Assembly (NCBI GenBank): GCA_021773835.1
Contig: JAJFJQ010000015.1
Coordinates: forward strand, 62,001 to 126,000
Length of the DNA: 64,000 bases
Direction of reading: 5' to 3'
Source: Gammaproteobacteria bacterium
GTDB lineage: Bacteria; Pseudomonadota; Gammaproteobacteria; Ga0077536
The notes under the pieces are model-generated. The model searched no databases and was not told where the DNA came from. It was given only the letters and a program-made list of their open reading frames with translations. Shown here in pieces: positions 7,404 to 16,679 of this stretch; position 1 is the stretch's first letter; every line of letters starts with the position of its first letter. The translations under genes were made by a program, and so were the position numbers.

Positions 7404-9167
7404 CTAAGCGGCCTTTTGCGATTCGATAATTTCGCGCTTAATCCGCTCAATCTGCTCGACAATTGCACCCGGTAGGCGATCACCAAAACTACCAAAGTAT
7501 TCCTCGATGGCTTCCATCTCGGTCCGCCAGATCTTCGGGTCAATGGCGAGCAGTGCGGCAACGGTAGCCTCATTAAGATCGAGCCCAGATAGGTCGAGGT
7601 CTTTACCTTGTGGGATTAATCCGATCGGCGTTTTCACTGCGTCTGACGATCCCTCGCAGCGCTCAATGATCCATTTCAATACGCGCATGTTGTCGCCAAA
7701 CCCGGGCCACATGAAGTTTCCATCGGCGTCTTTGCGGAACCAATTGACATGAAATACCTTCGGTAGCTTGTCGGAGCGTTCTTTAAAACTCAGCCAGTGC
7801 GCCCAATAATCCGCGAAGTTGTAGCCGCAGAACGGTTTCATCGCCATTGGGTCGCGTCTAACTTGGCCGACCTGCCCGGTCGCCGCCGCGGTTGTTTCGG
7901 AGGCCACCGCCGCCGCCGCGAATACGCCATGGTCCCAATCCAGTGCCTCAAATACCAAGGGCGCTACGGCGGAACGCCGCCCGCCAAAAATAAATGCAGA
8001 AATCGGGACCCCTTGTGGGACATTCGCTTGATCGGAGTAGCTTGGGCATTGCGAGGCAGACACCGTAAAGCGCGAATTCGGATGTGCAGCGGGTCCGTTC
8101 GCGGCGTCGTGCGGACGGCCTTGCCAGTCGATCAATTCGCTTGGTTTCGGCCCGTCGATGCCTTCCCACCAGGGCGCACCATCGGCAGTAACCCCGACGT
8201 TGGTGTAGATAGCATTGCGCCCAAGCGTTTTCATGCAGTTTGGATTCGTGGTGAGGCTAGTGCCGGGTGCAACACCAAAAAATCCCGCTTCGGGATTGAT
8301 TGCCCACAGACGTCCGTCTTCTCCGAGATGTAGCCACGCGATGTCATCACCCACCGTCCAGACTTTCCAACCCTTGAATTCCGCCGGTGGCACCAACATT
8401 GCCAGATTTGTTTTGCCGCACGCCGACGGGAAAGCCGCGGCAACGTAGGTCGTCTTACCGCTCGGATCCTCGATGCCTAAGATCAGCATATGCTCGGCCA
8501 ACCAGCCTTCCGTGCGCGCCTGCCAACTGGCGATCCGTAGTGCATGGCATTTTTTGCCTAACAATGCATTGCCGCCGTAACCAGAGCCGAAACTCTTAAT
8601 CATGAGTTCTTCGGGGAAATGCATTATGAAACGTCGTTCAGGGTCGAGATCGCCGACCGAATGAAGTCCGCGCACGAAAGAATTACCGGCTTCAATATGA
8701 TCAAGCGCACGGCGACCGATGCGCGCCATGATCCGCATATTCGCGACCACATACGGGCTATCGGTGATTTCGACACCGGCGCGCGAGAATGGAGATCCGT
8801 AAGGGCCCATCAGGTAGGGAATGACGTACATGGTGCGTCCAGTCATACAACCCGCAAACAGCGCATCAATTTTGGCGTGCCCCTCGTCCGTTGCCATCCA
8901 ATTATTGTTGGGACCGGCGTCCTCCTCACTTTCGGTACACACAAATGTCAGGTGTTCGACTCTAGCCACATCACTTGGGTCCGAGCGATGCAAAAAACAA
9001 TTCGGATGGGTCTTCTCGTTCAGCTTCTCCAACGTCCCGTCAGCCAACATTTCTTCGATTAGCTTGTCATGCTCGGCGTCCGAACCATCGACGAGATGGA
9101 TCTTATCCGGCGTTGTTGCTGCCGCGACCGCGTCGATCCAGGCGGCCAATTCGGGATTGTTCGTCAT
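7404..9167 (-). CDS. pckG: Phosphoenolpyruvate carboxykinase (GTP)
   Basis: Converts oxaloacetate and GTP to PEP, GDP and CO2, the entry to gluconeogenesis from acetate or PHA-derived acetyl-CoA. The 587-residue length fits GTP-dependent PEPCK. The nucleotide P-loop FPSACGKTN contains the family-specific reactive Cys250 and Lys252. The C-terminal lobe has the NWFRKD and FGDNMRVLKWI motifs. The ATG at 9167 is chosen because GAGGAGA lies about 10 bases upstream and the protein then begins normally; the frame stays open for 36 more codons. It stands alone, divergent from the phasin gene 491 bp away. Confidence 0.96.
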   Translation of the reverse strand: MTNNPELAAWIDAVAAATTPDKIHLVDGSDAEHDKLIEEMLADGTLEKLNEKTHPNCFLHRSDPSDVARVEHLTFVCTESEEDAGPNNNWMATDEGHAKIDALFAGCMTGRTMYVIPYLMGPYGSPFSRAGVEITDSPYVVANMRIMARIGRRALDHIEAGNSFVRGLHSVGDLDPERRFIMHFPEELMIKSFGSGYGGNALLGKKCHALRIASWQARTEGWLAEHMLILGIEDPSGKTTYVAAAFPSACGKTNLAMLVPPAEFKGWKVWTVGDDIAWLHLGEDGRLWAINPEAGFFGVAPGTSLTTNPNCMKTLGRNAIYTNVGVTADGAPWWEGIDGPKPSELIDWQGRPHDAANGPAAHPNSRFTVSASQCPSYSDQANVPQGVPISAFIFGGRRSAVAPLVFEALDWDHGVFAAAAVASETTAAATGQVGQVRRDPMAMKPFCGYNFADYWAHWLSFKERSDKLPKVFHVNWFRKDADGNFMWPGFGDNMRVLKWIIERCEGSSDAVKTPIGLIPQGKDLDLSGLDLNEATVAALLAIDPKIWRTEMEAIEEYFGSFGDRLPGAIVEQIERIKREIIESQKAA

Positions 9168-9569
9168 TAAAACTGTCTCCTCGAATTGGCAATGTCTAAC
9201 TGTCCAATTCGACATGTAAGCGTCTTTGGGATGGCGAGTGTGCAGCGCAAAAGTGAAGCGGGGAATCCTAACCAACCCGGTTGCAAATTTGAAGGTCGGA
9301 CGTCCCGATTTTCGAAATTAATTGCGATTATTTACCAATCGCTTTGTATTCTTAATTGAAAAAGCGCCGTCGAGTCCTCCTCCCCACCCAGATATCACGA
9401 CGTGTGGCGGATTTTGTTGGCCTAATCTGCAGTCCAACGGCGCACACGAGCTCAGCGCGGCCGGCTGCACACCTTCGGTGATATCTACCGGTTAAACCAT
9501 AGCGCGATTGCGCCCAAGAAATACGCTGGTTTCCAGTCTGTCAGATCTCATAATTTCGCGACGAATCCC
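9168..9569. other. Upstream region of pckG
   Basis: No gene is supported here. It is the leader and promoter region of pckG on the minus strand. The inverted repeat GCGATT-N7-AATCGC (9324-9342) in an AT-rich stretch is a candidate operator about 160 bp upstream of the pckG start. Its binding protein is unknown. Confidence 0.4.
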
Positions 9570-9622
9570 TTGACAGCGGATCATGATCGGTCTATTGTGC
9601 GCTGCAATATATTGCATCGCAC
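9570..9622 (+). promoter_or_regulatory. Phasin promoter with overlapping PhaR-type operator
   Basis: A consensus -35 TTGACA (9570-9575) is followed after 17 bp by TATTGT (9593-9598). A TGC/GCA-rich dyad, made of ATTGTGC, GCTGCAATAT and ATTGCATCGCAC words (9594-9622), covers the -10 and start site. PhaR repressors of other species bind such sequences at phasin promoters until granules form. The dyad is seen directly; the regulator assignment is inferred. Confidence 0.6.
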
Positions 9623-9658
9623 CATTTTACATAAAGACATCTCACAGGAGATAAACTG

Positions 9659-10036
9659 ATGGAAAACAACTACTTCGAACAGTTTAATACCTACGGCAAG
9701 GCAGCCACCGAGTCCGCCAAAGCGCTAGAGACGCTCAACACCAAGATCTTCGGACAACTCACGCAAAAGAACATGGAGTTGTTTAACTCGGCCATCGAGA
9801 TCAATAACAGATTCGTCTCTCTGCTAGGTAACACCAAAGACGTCCAAACCTTACTGACCGAGCAGGCCCAGCTGACCAGTGAATACACCGGTAAAGTCGT
9901 CGAGGTTATTAGAGACGCCTCCGAGATCGTTGTCGGCTCCAGCGACGAATACCAAGCATGGTTTGAAGACAGCGTGAAAAGCGCAGCCGAATTCGGCCGT
10001 GAAGCAGCAACGACGCTAAGCAAAAACGCCGCCTAA
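9659..10036 (+). CDS. Phasin family granule-associated protein
   Basis: A 125-residue helical amphipathic protein of the phasin type, which coats PHA granules and controls their number and size. Sequence features are the N-terminal YFEQFNTYGKAATES, long heptad-like helices rich in Ala, Glu, Gln and Thr, a single Trp, and no membrane segment or signal peptide. The start has a strong AGGAG site 8 bases upstream. A PhaR-type operator overlaps its promoter, a terminator follows it, and phaC and phaE lie just downstream on the opposite strand, all consistent with a major phasin. Confidence 0.9.
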   Translation: MENNYFEQFNTYGKAATESAKALETLNTKIFGQLTQKNMELFNSAIEINNRFVSLLGNTKDVQTLLTEQAQLTSEYTGKVVEVIRDASEIVVGSSDEYQAWFEDSVKSAAEFGREAATTLSKNAA

Positions 10037-10080
10037 TTCTCCATTCCGTATCAGCACTGCAGCTGATACTGGCCTCCACT

Positions 10081-10127
10081 CCCCCCCGGTGCTCTGGACC
10101 CAGACTACTGGGGGGCATTTTTAATTT
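10081..10127 (+). terminator. Rho-independent terminator of the phasin gene
   Basis: Six C (10082-10087) pair with six G (10110-10115). An inner TCTGG/CCAGA stem lies between them, and the hairpin is followed by CATTTTTAATTT. It lies 45 bp after the phasin stop, between convergent genes. The T-run is on the plus side, so it serves the phasin transcript mainly. Confidence 0.75.
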
Positions 10128-10140
10128 CTCCGGCGAGTTA

Positions 10141-10365
10141 TTAATCTTCCGTCTCGATCACTTTCTCTGGCTGCCCTGGTTTCCGCCAAGACCAAAAGAC
10201 AATGGTCAAGATCCCCAGCAGGATCTCGTCAATCAACGGAACGAAGTCCGGGATGGCAATGTCAATCAATAACAATGCGGCCGCAATTAGAAACAAATTC
10301 TTAAAGCGTAGCTGGGCCAATCGCTGCAAGATGGGACCGGCCGGACTACTCGAACTACTATTCAT
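10141..10365 (-). CDS. Small inner-membrane protein, DUF6116-like
   Basis: A 74-residue protein with a hydrophilic Ser-rich start, a FKNLF-type entry, and two hydrophobic stretches (about 26-42 and 46-60) separated by FVPLIDEILLG. It ends in a charged tail. The pattern resembles the small gammaproteobacterial DUF6116 family, whose function is unknown. It follows phaC by 53 bp on the same strand, so it is probably the last gene of the acs-phaE-phaC transcript. A link to PHA is contextual only. Confidence 0.7.
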   Translation of the reverse strand: MNSSSSSPAGPILQRLAQLRFKNLFLIAAALLLIDIAIPDFVPLIDEILLGILTIVFWSWRKPGQPEKVIETED

Positions 10366-10418
10366 GAGTAAATCTCCTGCTGCGATTCAATCAATCACTG
10401 GTACATGTGTGTGGGACG

Positions 10419-11480
10419 TCATCGTTGCCCTAGCCATTCGTGAATGGCGCTGGGTAACAACTCATGAGCGGTAAGGCTCACGTATAAGCCGATATGGCCA
10501 CCCGGAAATTCCAACGCTTGATAATCGTCGCTACCGACGTATTCACCTAACGCAAGCGATGCTGCTGGCGGGACCAAATGATCGTTCGATGCGTAGATAT
10601 TCAGCACTGGCATGCGCAAAGATTCTAACGCCACGCGTCGATCTCCAATCCTTATATTGCCTTTAATCAAACCGTTGTTTTGATAAAAATCACGCGCAAA
10701 CTCCCGGAACGCTTCACCTGCGAGCGCCGGACTATCAAATATCCATTTCTCCATGCGCATGAACATGCGCGTCGTTTCGACATCGTCTAGCGTATCGAGC
10801 ATGTGCACATATTTTTGCTGCGCGAGTCGGAACGGTTTCAGCGACAAAAATATTGCGTTCAACATGTCGCCAGAAATATTTCCGCTACTGTCTACTAGCA
10901 GATCAACATCGACGTGCCTAAAGAGATGACTAAGCATATCGTCACGGGTGTGGAAATCGATCGGCGTTACGGTCGTGATCAAATTACGGACCTTTTCCGG
11001 CCGCAACGCGCTATAGCAAACGCTGAAGGTGCCGCCTTGGCAAATACCGAGCAGGTTGATCTTGGTTTGCTTAGCCGCTGCGCGGATAAAATCCACCGAG
11101 GCATCGACATAGCGACAAATGTAATCTTCGAGGCTAAGCCGGCGGTCCGCGCCATCCGGATAGCCCCAGTCGATGAGATAAATGTCCAGACCGCGATCTA
11201 GTAACGAGCGGATTAATGATCGGTCGTGCTGTAGGTCGGCCATATCCGGACGATTAACCAAAGCGTAGACGATCAATACCGGTACCGGATTATCGACAAC
11301 CGTACGCGCTTGGTATCGGTAGAGCACGACATTGTCGATACGGAAGACTTCCTGACGTGCACACGATCCGAGCGTTGCATCTTTGGCTGCCTGCAGGGTC
11401 GCGCGACCGGCGTTTAATTTTTCTGCAGCAGTGGAGAGTTCTGCGTACAGATTCTTCGGGGTAATGCGGATCCGCGGCAT
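10419..11480 (-). CDS. phaC: Class III poly(3-hydroxyalkanoate) synthase subunit PhaC
   Basis: Polymerises 3-hydroxyacyl-CoA to PHA at the granule surface. From the ATG at 11480 the protein has 353 residues, the size typical of class III PhaC. The alpha/beta hydrolase catalytic residues are Cys147 in the lipase-like GICQGG box, Asp300 in SNDHLVPP and His329 in GGHIGLY. These are offset by two from those described for Allochromatium PhaC. The frame is open a further 61 codons upstream, but those overlap phaE and are not PhaC-like. It starts 4 bp after the phaE stop, so translation is probably coupled. Confidence 0.96.
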   Translation of the reverse strand: MPRIRITPKNLYAELSTAAEKLNAGRATLQAAKDATLGSCARQEVFRIDNVVLYRYQARTVVDNPVPVLIVYALVNRPDMADLQHDRSLIRSLLDRGLDIYLIDWGYPDGADRRLSLEDYICRYVDASVDFIRAAAKQTKINLLGICQGGTFSVCYSALRPEKVRNLITTVTPIDFHTRDDMLSHLFRHVDVDLLVDSSGNISGDMLNAIFLSLKPFRLAQQKYVHMLDTLDDVETTRMFMRMEKWIFDSPALAGEAFREFARDFYQNNGLIKGNIRIGDRRVALESLRMPVLNIYASNDHLVPPAASLALGEYVGSDDYQALEFPGGHIGLYVSLTAHELLPSAIHEWLGQR

Positions 11481-11484
11481 GACC

Positions 11485-12489
11485 CTACTTAGGCGAGGGC
11501 TCGGTTTCGGATCTAATATTGCCGATGTCGAATTCATGCACAGAGCGCGCCGCCCGGGGGCGGGCTTTAGCTTTACGCGGGCGTTTAGCGGCCACGCCAC
11601 GCTTGTGCTTCGCCGGTCCGTGTACGGGTTGCTTCTTCGCCGTCGCGGAGTTGTCATCCGCACTCTGTTTATTTTGCTCCGCCGGCGTTAACCCTTCCAC
11701 ATGCTGCGACAAGGCATCGATCCGAGCGTGTAGTGCAGCGAGGTCTTTGTCACCCAACACGCGCTCCCCCAACGCACGCACCTCGGCGGCCAATGCATGC
11801 TGGCGCTCGATAAGTGAGTCCAATTCGCTTCTGCTCGGCTGATTCATAGATGCCTGCGCCGCATCGCTGAGCTCCTGCCAAATCTTACGCGCGCGGGCAG
11901 TAGAGTTAATACAATTCCCAAATGCTTTGGAGTATCCAGGTGTCATCACCTGCTCAGCGTATACCTGCTCGGCAGTTATGATCCACAGGTCATAAAGTCC
12001 ACGCAAGCTTGTGATTTCGATGTCATCTTTTTCGTTGTTGGTGATCGATTTCTGAAAGCGTTTTAGGGCCGCCGTACAGATGCCGGCCAATTGGCGATTA
12101 AGCTGATTACTGGCATCGATCTGATCTTTTAGCGCTTCACTGAGTTCGCGCCAGCGAAGCTCGGTTTCTCGATTGAGCCCTAAAGGTGGCAGATCTTTCA
12201 TTGCAACAAACTCGGAAGGCGCCATACCAAACCAAGCATTGCTAGCAGATCGGTCACTACCAACGCCGCCACTAAACGGCCACCCTTGCAGTGGCGCCCC
12301 GAAAAGACCGTACAAACCTTTATTAAACCATTGGCTAAAGGCGTCTAGACCAGGCTGGGTTTGGCCGGGATCAAATCCGAATTGGCTCCAAGGTCCGCCC
12401 ATGTCGGCGCCATTGACCTGCTGCAGCAGCGTTTGCCACACACGCTGCAATTGCTGCTGCATCTCCGCCCAGGCGTTCGGATCACTCAC
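11485..12489 (-). CDS. phaE: Class III PHA synthase subunit PhaE
   Basis: Non-catalytic partner that activates PhaC in class III synthases. It shows the N-terminal Trp- and Gln-rich region, the family core around MAPSEFVAMKDLPPLGLNR, the AEQVYAE segment, a predicted coiled coil near residues 235-280, and a Lys/Arg/Ala/Pro-rich tail that may bind polyphosphate, DNA or the granule. The start is uncertain. The GTG at 12489, 20 bp after the acs stop, gives 334 residues and begins just before the conserved part, but no strong ribosome site is visible. An ATG at 12579 would overlap acs by 71 bp. Confidence 0.9.
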   Translation of the reverse strand: MSDPNAWAEMQQQLQRVWQTLLQQVNGADMGGPWSQFGFDPGQTQPGLDAFSQWFNKGLYGLFGAPLQGWPFSGGVGSDRSASNAWFGMAPSEFVAMKDLPPLGLNRETELRWRELSEALKDQIDASNQLNRQLAGICTAALKRFQKSITNNEKDDIEITSLRGLYDLWIITAEQVYAEQVMTPGYSKAFGNCINSTARARKIWQELSDAAQASMNQPSRSELDSLIERQHALAAEVRALGERVLGDKDLAALHARIDALSQHVEGLTPAEQNKQSADDNSATAKKQPVHGPAKHKRGVAAKRPRKAKARPRAARSVHEFDIGNIRSETEPSPK

Positions 12490-12508
12490 TGTGGTAACGA
12501 TCGGCGGT

Positions 12509-14446
12509 TTACTTAACCGCGCGATTGTCGACCAGATGATCGACGACCGCGGGATCGGCCAAGGTACTCGTGTCGCCAAGGCTATCCAATTCGTTGGCGG
12601 CTATCTTGCGTAAGATGCGACGCATGATCTTTCCCGAACGCGTCTTTGGCAAACCTGGCGCCCACTGAATGACATCCGGGGTCGCGATCGGTCCGATCTC
12701 GGTGCGCACGTGCTTTACCAATTCGCTTCGCAGATCGTCGGTGGCTTCTACCCCATTCATCAACGTGACATAGGCGTAGATCCCTTGACCTTTGATCTCA
12801 TGCGGATATCCGACGACTGCCGCCTCGGCGATCGTATCGTGCAACACCAACGCGCTTTCGACCTCGGCGGTGCCCATGCGGTGGCCCGACACATTGATAA
12901 CGTCATCGACACGCCCGGTGATCCAGTAATACCCGTCTTCATCGCGTCGTGCACCGTCACCGGTGAAATAATTGCCCGGAAACATCTTGAAATAGGTCTC
13001 GACGAAGCGGTCGTGATCGCCATAAACAGTTCGCATCTGTCCAGGCCAACCCGACTTGATCACAAGCGATCCCGAAATAGCACCTTCGAGCTCCTGACCT
13101 GCATCATCGAGTAGCGCGGGCACGACACCAAAGAACGGTAAGGTTGCCGATCCGGGTTTTAGTTGCGTCGCACCCGGCAGCGGTGTGATCAAGATGCCTC
13201 CGGTTTCGGTTTGCCACCAGGTGTCGACAATCGGACAACGCTTGTCCCCGACGATCTGGTAGTACCACTCCCACGCCTCAGGGTTGATCGGTTCACCAAC
13301 CGAGCCCAGGATACGCAAGGATTTGCGGCTCGAGCGCGTCACAAACTCGTTGCCCTGGCCCATCAAAGCACGCAGCGCCGTCGGTGCCGTATAGAAAATA
13401 TTGACCTTGTGTTTATCGACGACCTCCCACATACGCCCAGCGTCGGGGTAGTTAGGGACACCTTCAAACATTAATGTCGTTGCACCATTTGCCAATGGTC
13501 CGTAGACAATATAGCTGTGCCCGGTAACCCAACCGACATCCGCCGTGCACCAGTAAATATCACCGTCGTGATAATCAAATACATATTTGTGGGTCATCGC
13601 CGCGTGCAGTAGATAGCCGCCAGTGGTGTGCAACACGCCTTTGGGCTTACCGGTCGAGCCGGAAGTGTAGAGGATAAATAACGGGTCTTCGGCCCCCATC
13701 GCTACCGCTTCGCAGACGGGATCGGCGTTGGCGATCGCTTCGTGATACCAAACGTCGCGACCCGCATGCCAATCGATCGCGCCACCGGTGCGCTTAATCA
13801 CGAATACCGTATGCACGTCGGGACATTTTTCTAAGGCCTTGTCGGTATTCTCCTTCAATGGGATCGGGCGGCCACCACGCACGCCCTCATCCGCCGTAAT
13901 GACAACGGTGCAATCCGAATCCAAGATCCGATCTTTCAATGCGTCCGGAGAAAATCCGCCAAACACGATGGAGTGCACTGCACCGATCCGAGCGCAGGCC
14001 AACATTGCAACCGCCGCCTCCGCCACCATCGGCATATAGATCGATACACGGTCACCTTTTTGTACACCCTTGTCCCTTAGTGCGTTGGCAAAACGGCACA
14101 CCTCGGCATGTAATTCTCGATAGCTGATCGCTTTATCGTCTTGGGGGTCATCACCCTCCCAAATGATTGCGGTCTGGTCACCTCGGGTATCCAAATGACG
14201 ATCGAGGCAGTTATAGCTGACGTTTAAGGTTGCGCCATCAAACCAGCGTATGTTCCCACCGACGAAATCCCACTCGGAAACCGTGTCCCAAGGGCTGAAC
14301 CACGTAACAAACTCATTCGCACGCTCGGCCCAAAAGGCATCTGGGTCATCGATCGACTGTTGATACATTTCACGGTAGGTCGCCTCATCGATATGTGCGG
14401 AGGCGGCCATTGCAGGTGGTACGGGATAAACCTTCACTTCGGACAT
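12509..14446 (-). CDS. acs: Acetyl-CoA synthetase (AMP-forming)
   Basis: Activates acetate with ATP and CoA to acetyl-CoA. The 645 residues cover the full ANL-family enzyme. It has the P-loop [12 protein letters not shown] (about 265-276), the WWQTETGG segment, and the C-terminal TRSGKIMRR motif whose Lys606 is the position acetylated in homologues to switch the enzyme off. It is the first gene of a leftward run acs-phaE-phaC-small membrane protein, so acetate activation and polymerisation are probably co-transcribed. That pairing fits growth or storage on acetate. Confidence 0.97.
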   Translation of the reverse strand: MSEVKVYPVPPAMAASAHIDEATYREMYQQSIDDPDAFWAERANEFVTWFSPWDTVSEWDFVGGNIRWFDGATLNVSYNCLDRHLDTRGDQTAIIWEGDDPQDDKAISYRELHAEVCRFANALRDKGVQKGDRVSIYMPMVAEAAVAMLACARIGAVHSIVFGGFSPDALKDRILDSDCTVVITADEGVRGGRPIPLKENTDKALEKCPDVHTVFVIKRTGGAIDWHAGRDVWYHEAIANADPVCEAVAMGAEDPLFILYTSGSTGKPKGVLHTTGGYLLHAAMTHKYVFDYHDGDIYWCTADVGWVTGHSYIVYGPLANGATTLMFEGVPNYPDAGRMWEVVDKHKVNIFYTAPTALRALMGQGNEFVTRSSRKSLRILGSVGEPINPEAWEWYYQIVGDKRCPIVDTWWQTETGGILITPLPGATQLKPGSATLPFFGVVPALLDDAGQELEGAISGSLVIKSGWPGQMRTVYGDHDRFVETYFKMFPGNYFTGDGARRDEDGYYWITGRVDDVINVSGHRMGTAEVESALVLHDTIAEAAVVGYPHEIKGQGIYAYVTLMNGVEATDDLRSELVKHVRTEIGPIATPDVIQWAPGLPKTRSGKIMRRILRKIAANELDSLGDTSTLADPAVVDHLVDNRAVK

Positions 14447-14678
14447 CGTGTTCCCCCTTGGGACTATCGGGAATTCTTATTAGTAGGCAGATGGCGGGTT
14501 CGAAGCCCGCGTTTTCAGCCGCGAACGATGGCCGCGATTGTAGCATAGGGACCGTCGCCAATAGGGGCCTCGCCGGGCGTTTGACTGAAGCTGATCTCAT
14601 CGACGTTGATTGATTGCCCATAGCCGAGCCGCTAAGGTGTGCGCGCCTGTAAACATCTCTACGGAGTACGAAATACCA

Positions 14679-15686
14679 ATGCATGATCGTCCGCCAGAAC
14701 TTGCCTGCGCGCTACGCGCGGTCGCCGAAGCTTGCGCTGTTACGCGTCTCGTTCAATCGGATCTTGACCAGATCCGACAACTAACAAAAGACGATCGCAG
14801 CCCCGTAACGGTTGCAGATTTTGCCGCGCAAGCAATCGTTGGAATGCGTCTGACCGACGAACTGGGCACCGTTGCCCTCGTTGGTGAGGAAACGGCAGCC
14901 GATCTGCGGCAGCTCAAATCAGATGCATTGCCGCGTGCCATCACCCAAGCGGTCCGCCATATCAGGCCCGAAATTTCAGACGACGCAGTTCTAGACGCGA
15001 TCGATCTCGGCAATCACGATGCGAGCGCCGCAACCTATTGGACCTTGGATCCTGTCGACGGCACCAAAGGATTTTTACGGCATGGCCAATATGCGGTGTC
15101 CTTGGCCTTGATTGAAAACGGCAAGGTCAAACTCGGCGTCCTCGGGTGTACAAACTTGTCAGCCGACTTCAATCGCGGATTTAATGACCCCGATCCCCTT
15201 GGTTGTATCTATTACGCGACCCTAGGCAATGGTGCGTGGTTTTTACCGGCGAACGATATTGATCTCGACCCAAGCCGGATCAGTGCTGCGACCGAGGTCA
15301 GCTTGGACACACTCCGGGTATGCGAGTCAGTTGAGGCTGCGCACTCGAAGCAAGACGATACTGCACGAATCATTAAGCATCTTAACGCGACTAGTAAACC
15401 TGCCCGGCTCGACAGCCAGTGCAAATACGCGGTCGTTGGGCGCGGTCAGGCAGATGCTTATTTACGCCTCCCGACTGGGGTCGGCTACGTCGAAAAAATA
15501 TGGGACCATGCGGCCGGCATGCTGGTCGCGCAAGAAGCAGGGGCAATCGTCAGCGATATGTTTGGTAATGCCCTCGACTTCTCCAAAGGTGCGACCTTGA
15601 GCGCGAATCAGGGTGTCGTGTGTACGGCACCGAGCATCCATGCGCGGATCATTGAAGCGATAGAGGCCTTGGGTATCGGGCCGTGA
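14679..15686 (+). CDS. 3'(2'),5'-bisphosphate nucleotidase / inositol-monophosphatase family (HAL2-like)
   Basis: Probably removes the 3'-phosphate of 3'-phosphoadenosine 5'-phosphate or PAPS, or acts on a related substrate. The lithium-sensitive phosphatase signature is complete: an early Asp/Glu site in GEETAAD, the metal-binding LDPVDGTKGF motif (about residues 123-132), and the C-terminal WDHAAGMLVAQEAG. The length of 335 aa resembles eukaryotic-type HAL2 more than the shorter CysQ. The ATG at 14679 has an ACGGAG site; a TTG at 14610 is an unlikely alternative. The stop overlaps the next start by 4 bp, so the two genes are translationally coupled. Confidence 0.85.
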   Translation: MHDRPPELACALRAVAEACAVTRLVQSDLDQIRQLTKDDRSPVTVADFAAQAIVGMRLTDELGTVALVGEETAADLRQLKSDALPRAITQAVRHIRPEISDDAVLDAIDLGNHDASAATYWTLDPVDGTKGFLRHGQYAVSLALIENGKVKLGVLGCTNLSADFNRGFNDPDPLGCIYYATLGNGAWFLPANDIDLDPSRISAATEVSLDTLRVCESVEAAHSKQDDTARIIKHLNATSKPARLDSQCKYAVVGRGQADAYLRLPTGVGYVEKIWDHAAGMLVAQEAGAIVSDMFGNALDFSKGATLSANQGVVCTAPSIHARIIEAIEALGIGP

Positions 15687-16663
15687 GTAAGATCCACGAG
15701 CGCTTAAACGTCAAGCTGCCGATCTGGAATGCCGGCATGGGGATTGGGATCGCCGGCGCGGCACTTTGCTCGGCCGTGTCTGAGGCACGCGGACTTGGTG
15801 TGCTTGGACTCGGTGGTCTGGATCCCACCGCGATGCGCATGCATCTTAGCGAAATGCGGCAGCTCACCTCACGTGCGTTTGGGGTCAACATCATCATCCC
15901 AATGATGCAGCCCGGACAAATAGAAACCTGTTTCGACGAAAAAGTGCCATTAATGGTTTTATTCTGGGGTGATCCATCGGCGTTTATCCGTGACGCGCAT
16001 AAACGTGGGATCTTGATCGTGGCACAGTGCGGTGATGTCGAAGAAGCGGTACGGGCTGCGGACGCGGGCGTTGATGGGGTTATTGTTCAAGGCACGGAGG
16101 CTGGCGGGCATGTAAAAGCCACACAACCACTCGCCGAGGTAGTGCGTGAAACGGTCGCCGAACTTGGCTCACTACCGGTCATTGCGTCCGGCGGTATTGC
16201 GACCGGCGAAGACATTGCAAACACGCTGAAACTCGGCGCAAGTGCGGTTTCGATGGGCACACGATTTTTGGCCACGAACGAAGCCAGAGTAGTCGAGGCT
16301 TATAAAGCACGAGTAGTAGATGCTGGATCAGATGACACCGTATTTACCAAACTATTCGACATGGGGTGGCCGGACGCTGCGCATCGCGTGCTTAGAAATC
16401 GTGCGTATAACGATTGGGAAGCCGCTGGCAGCCCGCCGAGCGGCGACCGTCCGGACGAGAATGAAACAATCGGAACGCTTGAAGGTGGCCATGAGCCGAT
16501 CGAATTGCCGCGTTACACGGTCGTGCCACCAATCGTAAGTTTTAATGGCGATATTGAAGAGACCGCGATGTATTGCGGTGAATCTTGCGATCGGATTGAC
16601 GCCATCAAAACAACCACGGATGTGATGACGCGTTTAGTTGGCGAATTAAACACAGCCGTGTAG
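15683..16663 (+). CDS. NAD(P)H-dependent flavin oxidoreductase / nitronate monooxygenase family
   Basis: A 326-residue FMN TIM-barrel protein of the 2-nitropropane dioxygenase/nitronate monooxygenase family. Signature parts are the N-terminal LPIWNAGMG, the QGTEAGGH segment with the catalytic-type His, and the FMN phosphate site GGIATGEDI followed by GASAVSMGTRF. It starts with GTG inside the stop of the preceding nucleotidase (GTGA overlap). The substrate may be a nitronate or an enone/quinone; sequence alone does not decide. The C-terminal extension after residue 240 is variable in the family. Confidence 0.85.
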   Translation: MSKIHERLNVKLPIWNAGMGIGIAGAALCSAVSEARGLGVLGLGGLDPTAMRMHLSEMRQLTSRAFGVNIIIPMMQPGQIETCFDEKVPLMVLFWGDPSAFIRDAHKRGILIVAQCGDVEEAVRAADAGVDGVIVQGTEAGGHVKATQPLAEVVRETVAELGSLPVIASGGIATGEDIANTLKLGASAVSMGTRFLATNEARVVEAYKARVVDAGSDDTVFTKLFDMGWPDAAHRVLRNRAYNDWEAAGSPPSGDRPDENETIGTLEGGHEPIELPRYTVVPPIVSFNGDIEETAMYCGESCDRIDAIKTTTDVMTRLVGELNTAV

Positions 16664-16679
16664 ACCGAAGCAGCGCCGA

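Noticed and set aside
9168-9275. Longer N-terminus for PEP carboxykinase (36 extra codons)
   Set aside because: The added residues are not family-like and the ATG at 9167 has a strong GAGGAGA ribosome site.
11481-11663. Longer N-terminus for PhaC (61 extra codons)
   Set aside because: It overlaps the end of phaE in another frame and would make the protein longer than class III PhaC.
14494-14510. tRNA T-arm-like sequence GCGGGTTCGAAGCCCGC
   Set aside because: It has a 5-bp stem and TTCGAAG loop, but no acceptor stem, anticodon arm or D-arm can be folded around it on either strand. It is treated as a chance palindrome or a relic.
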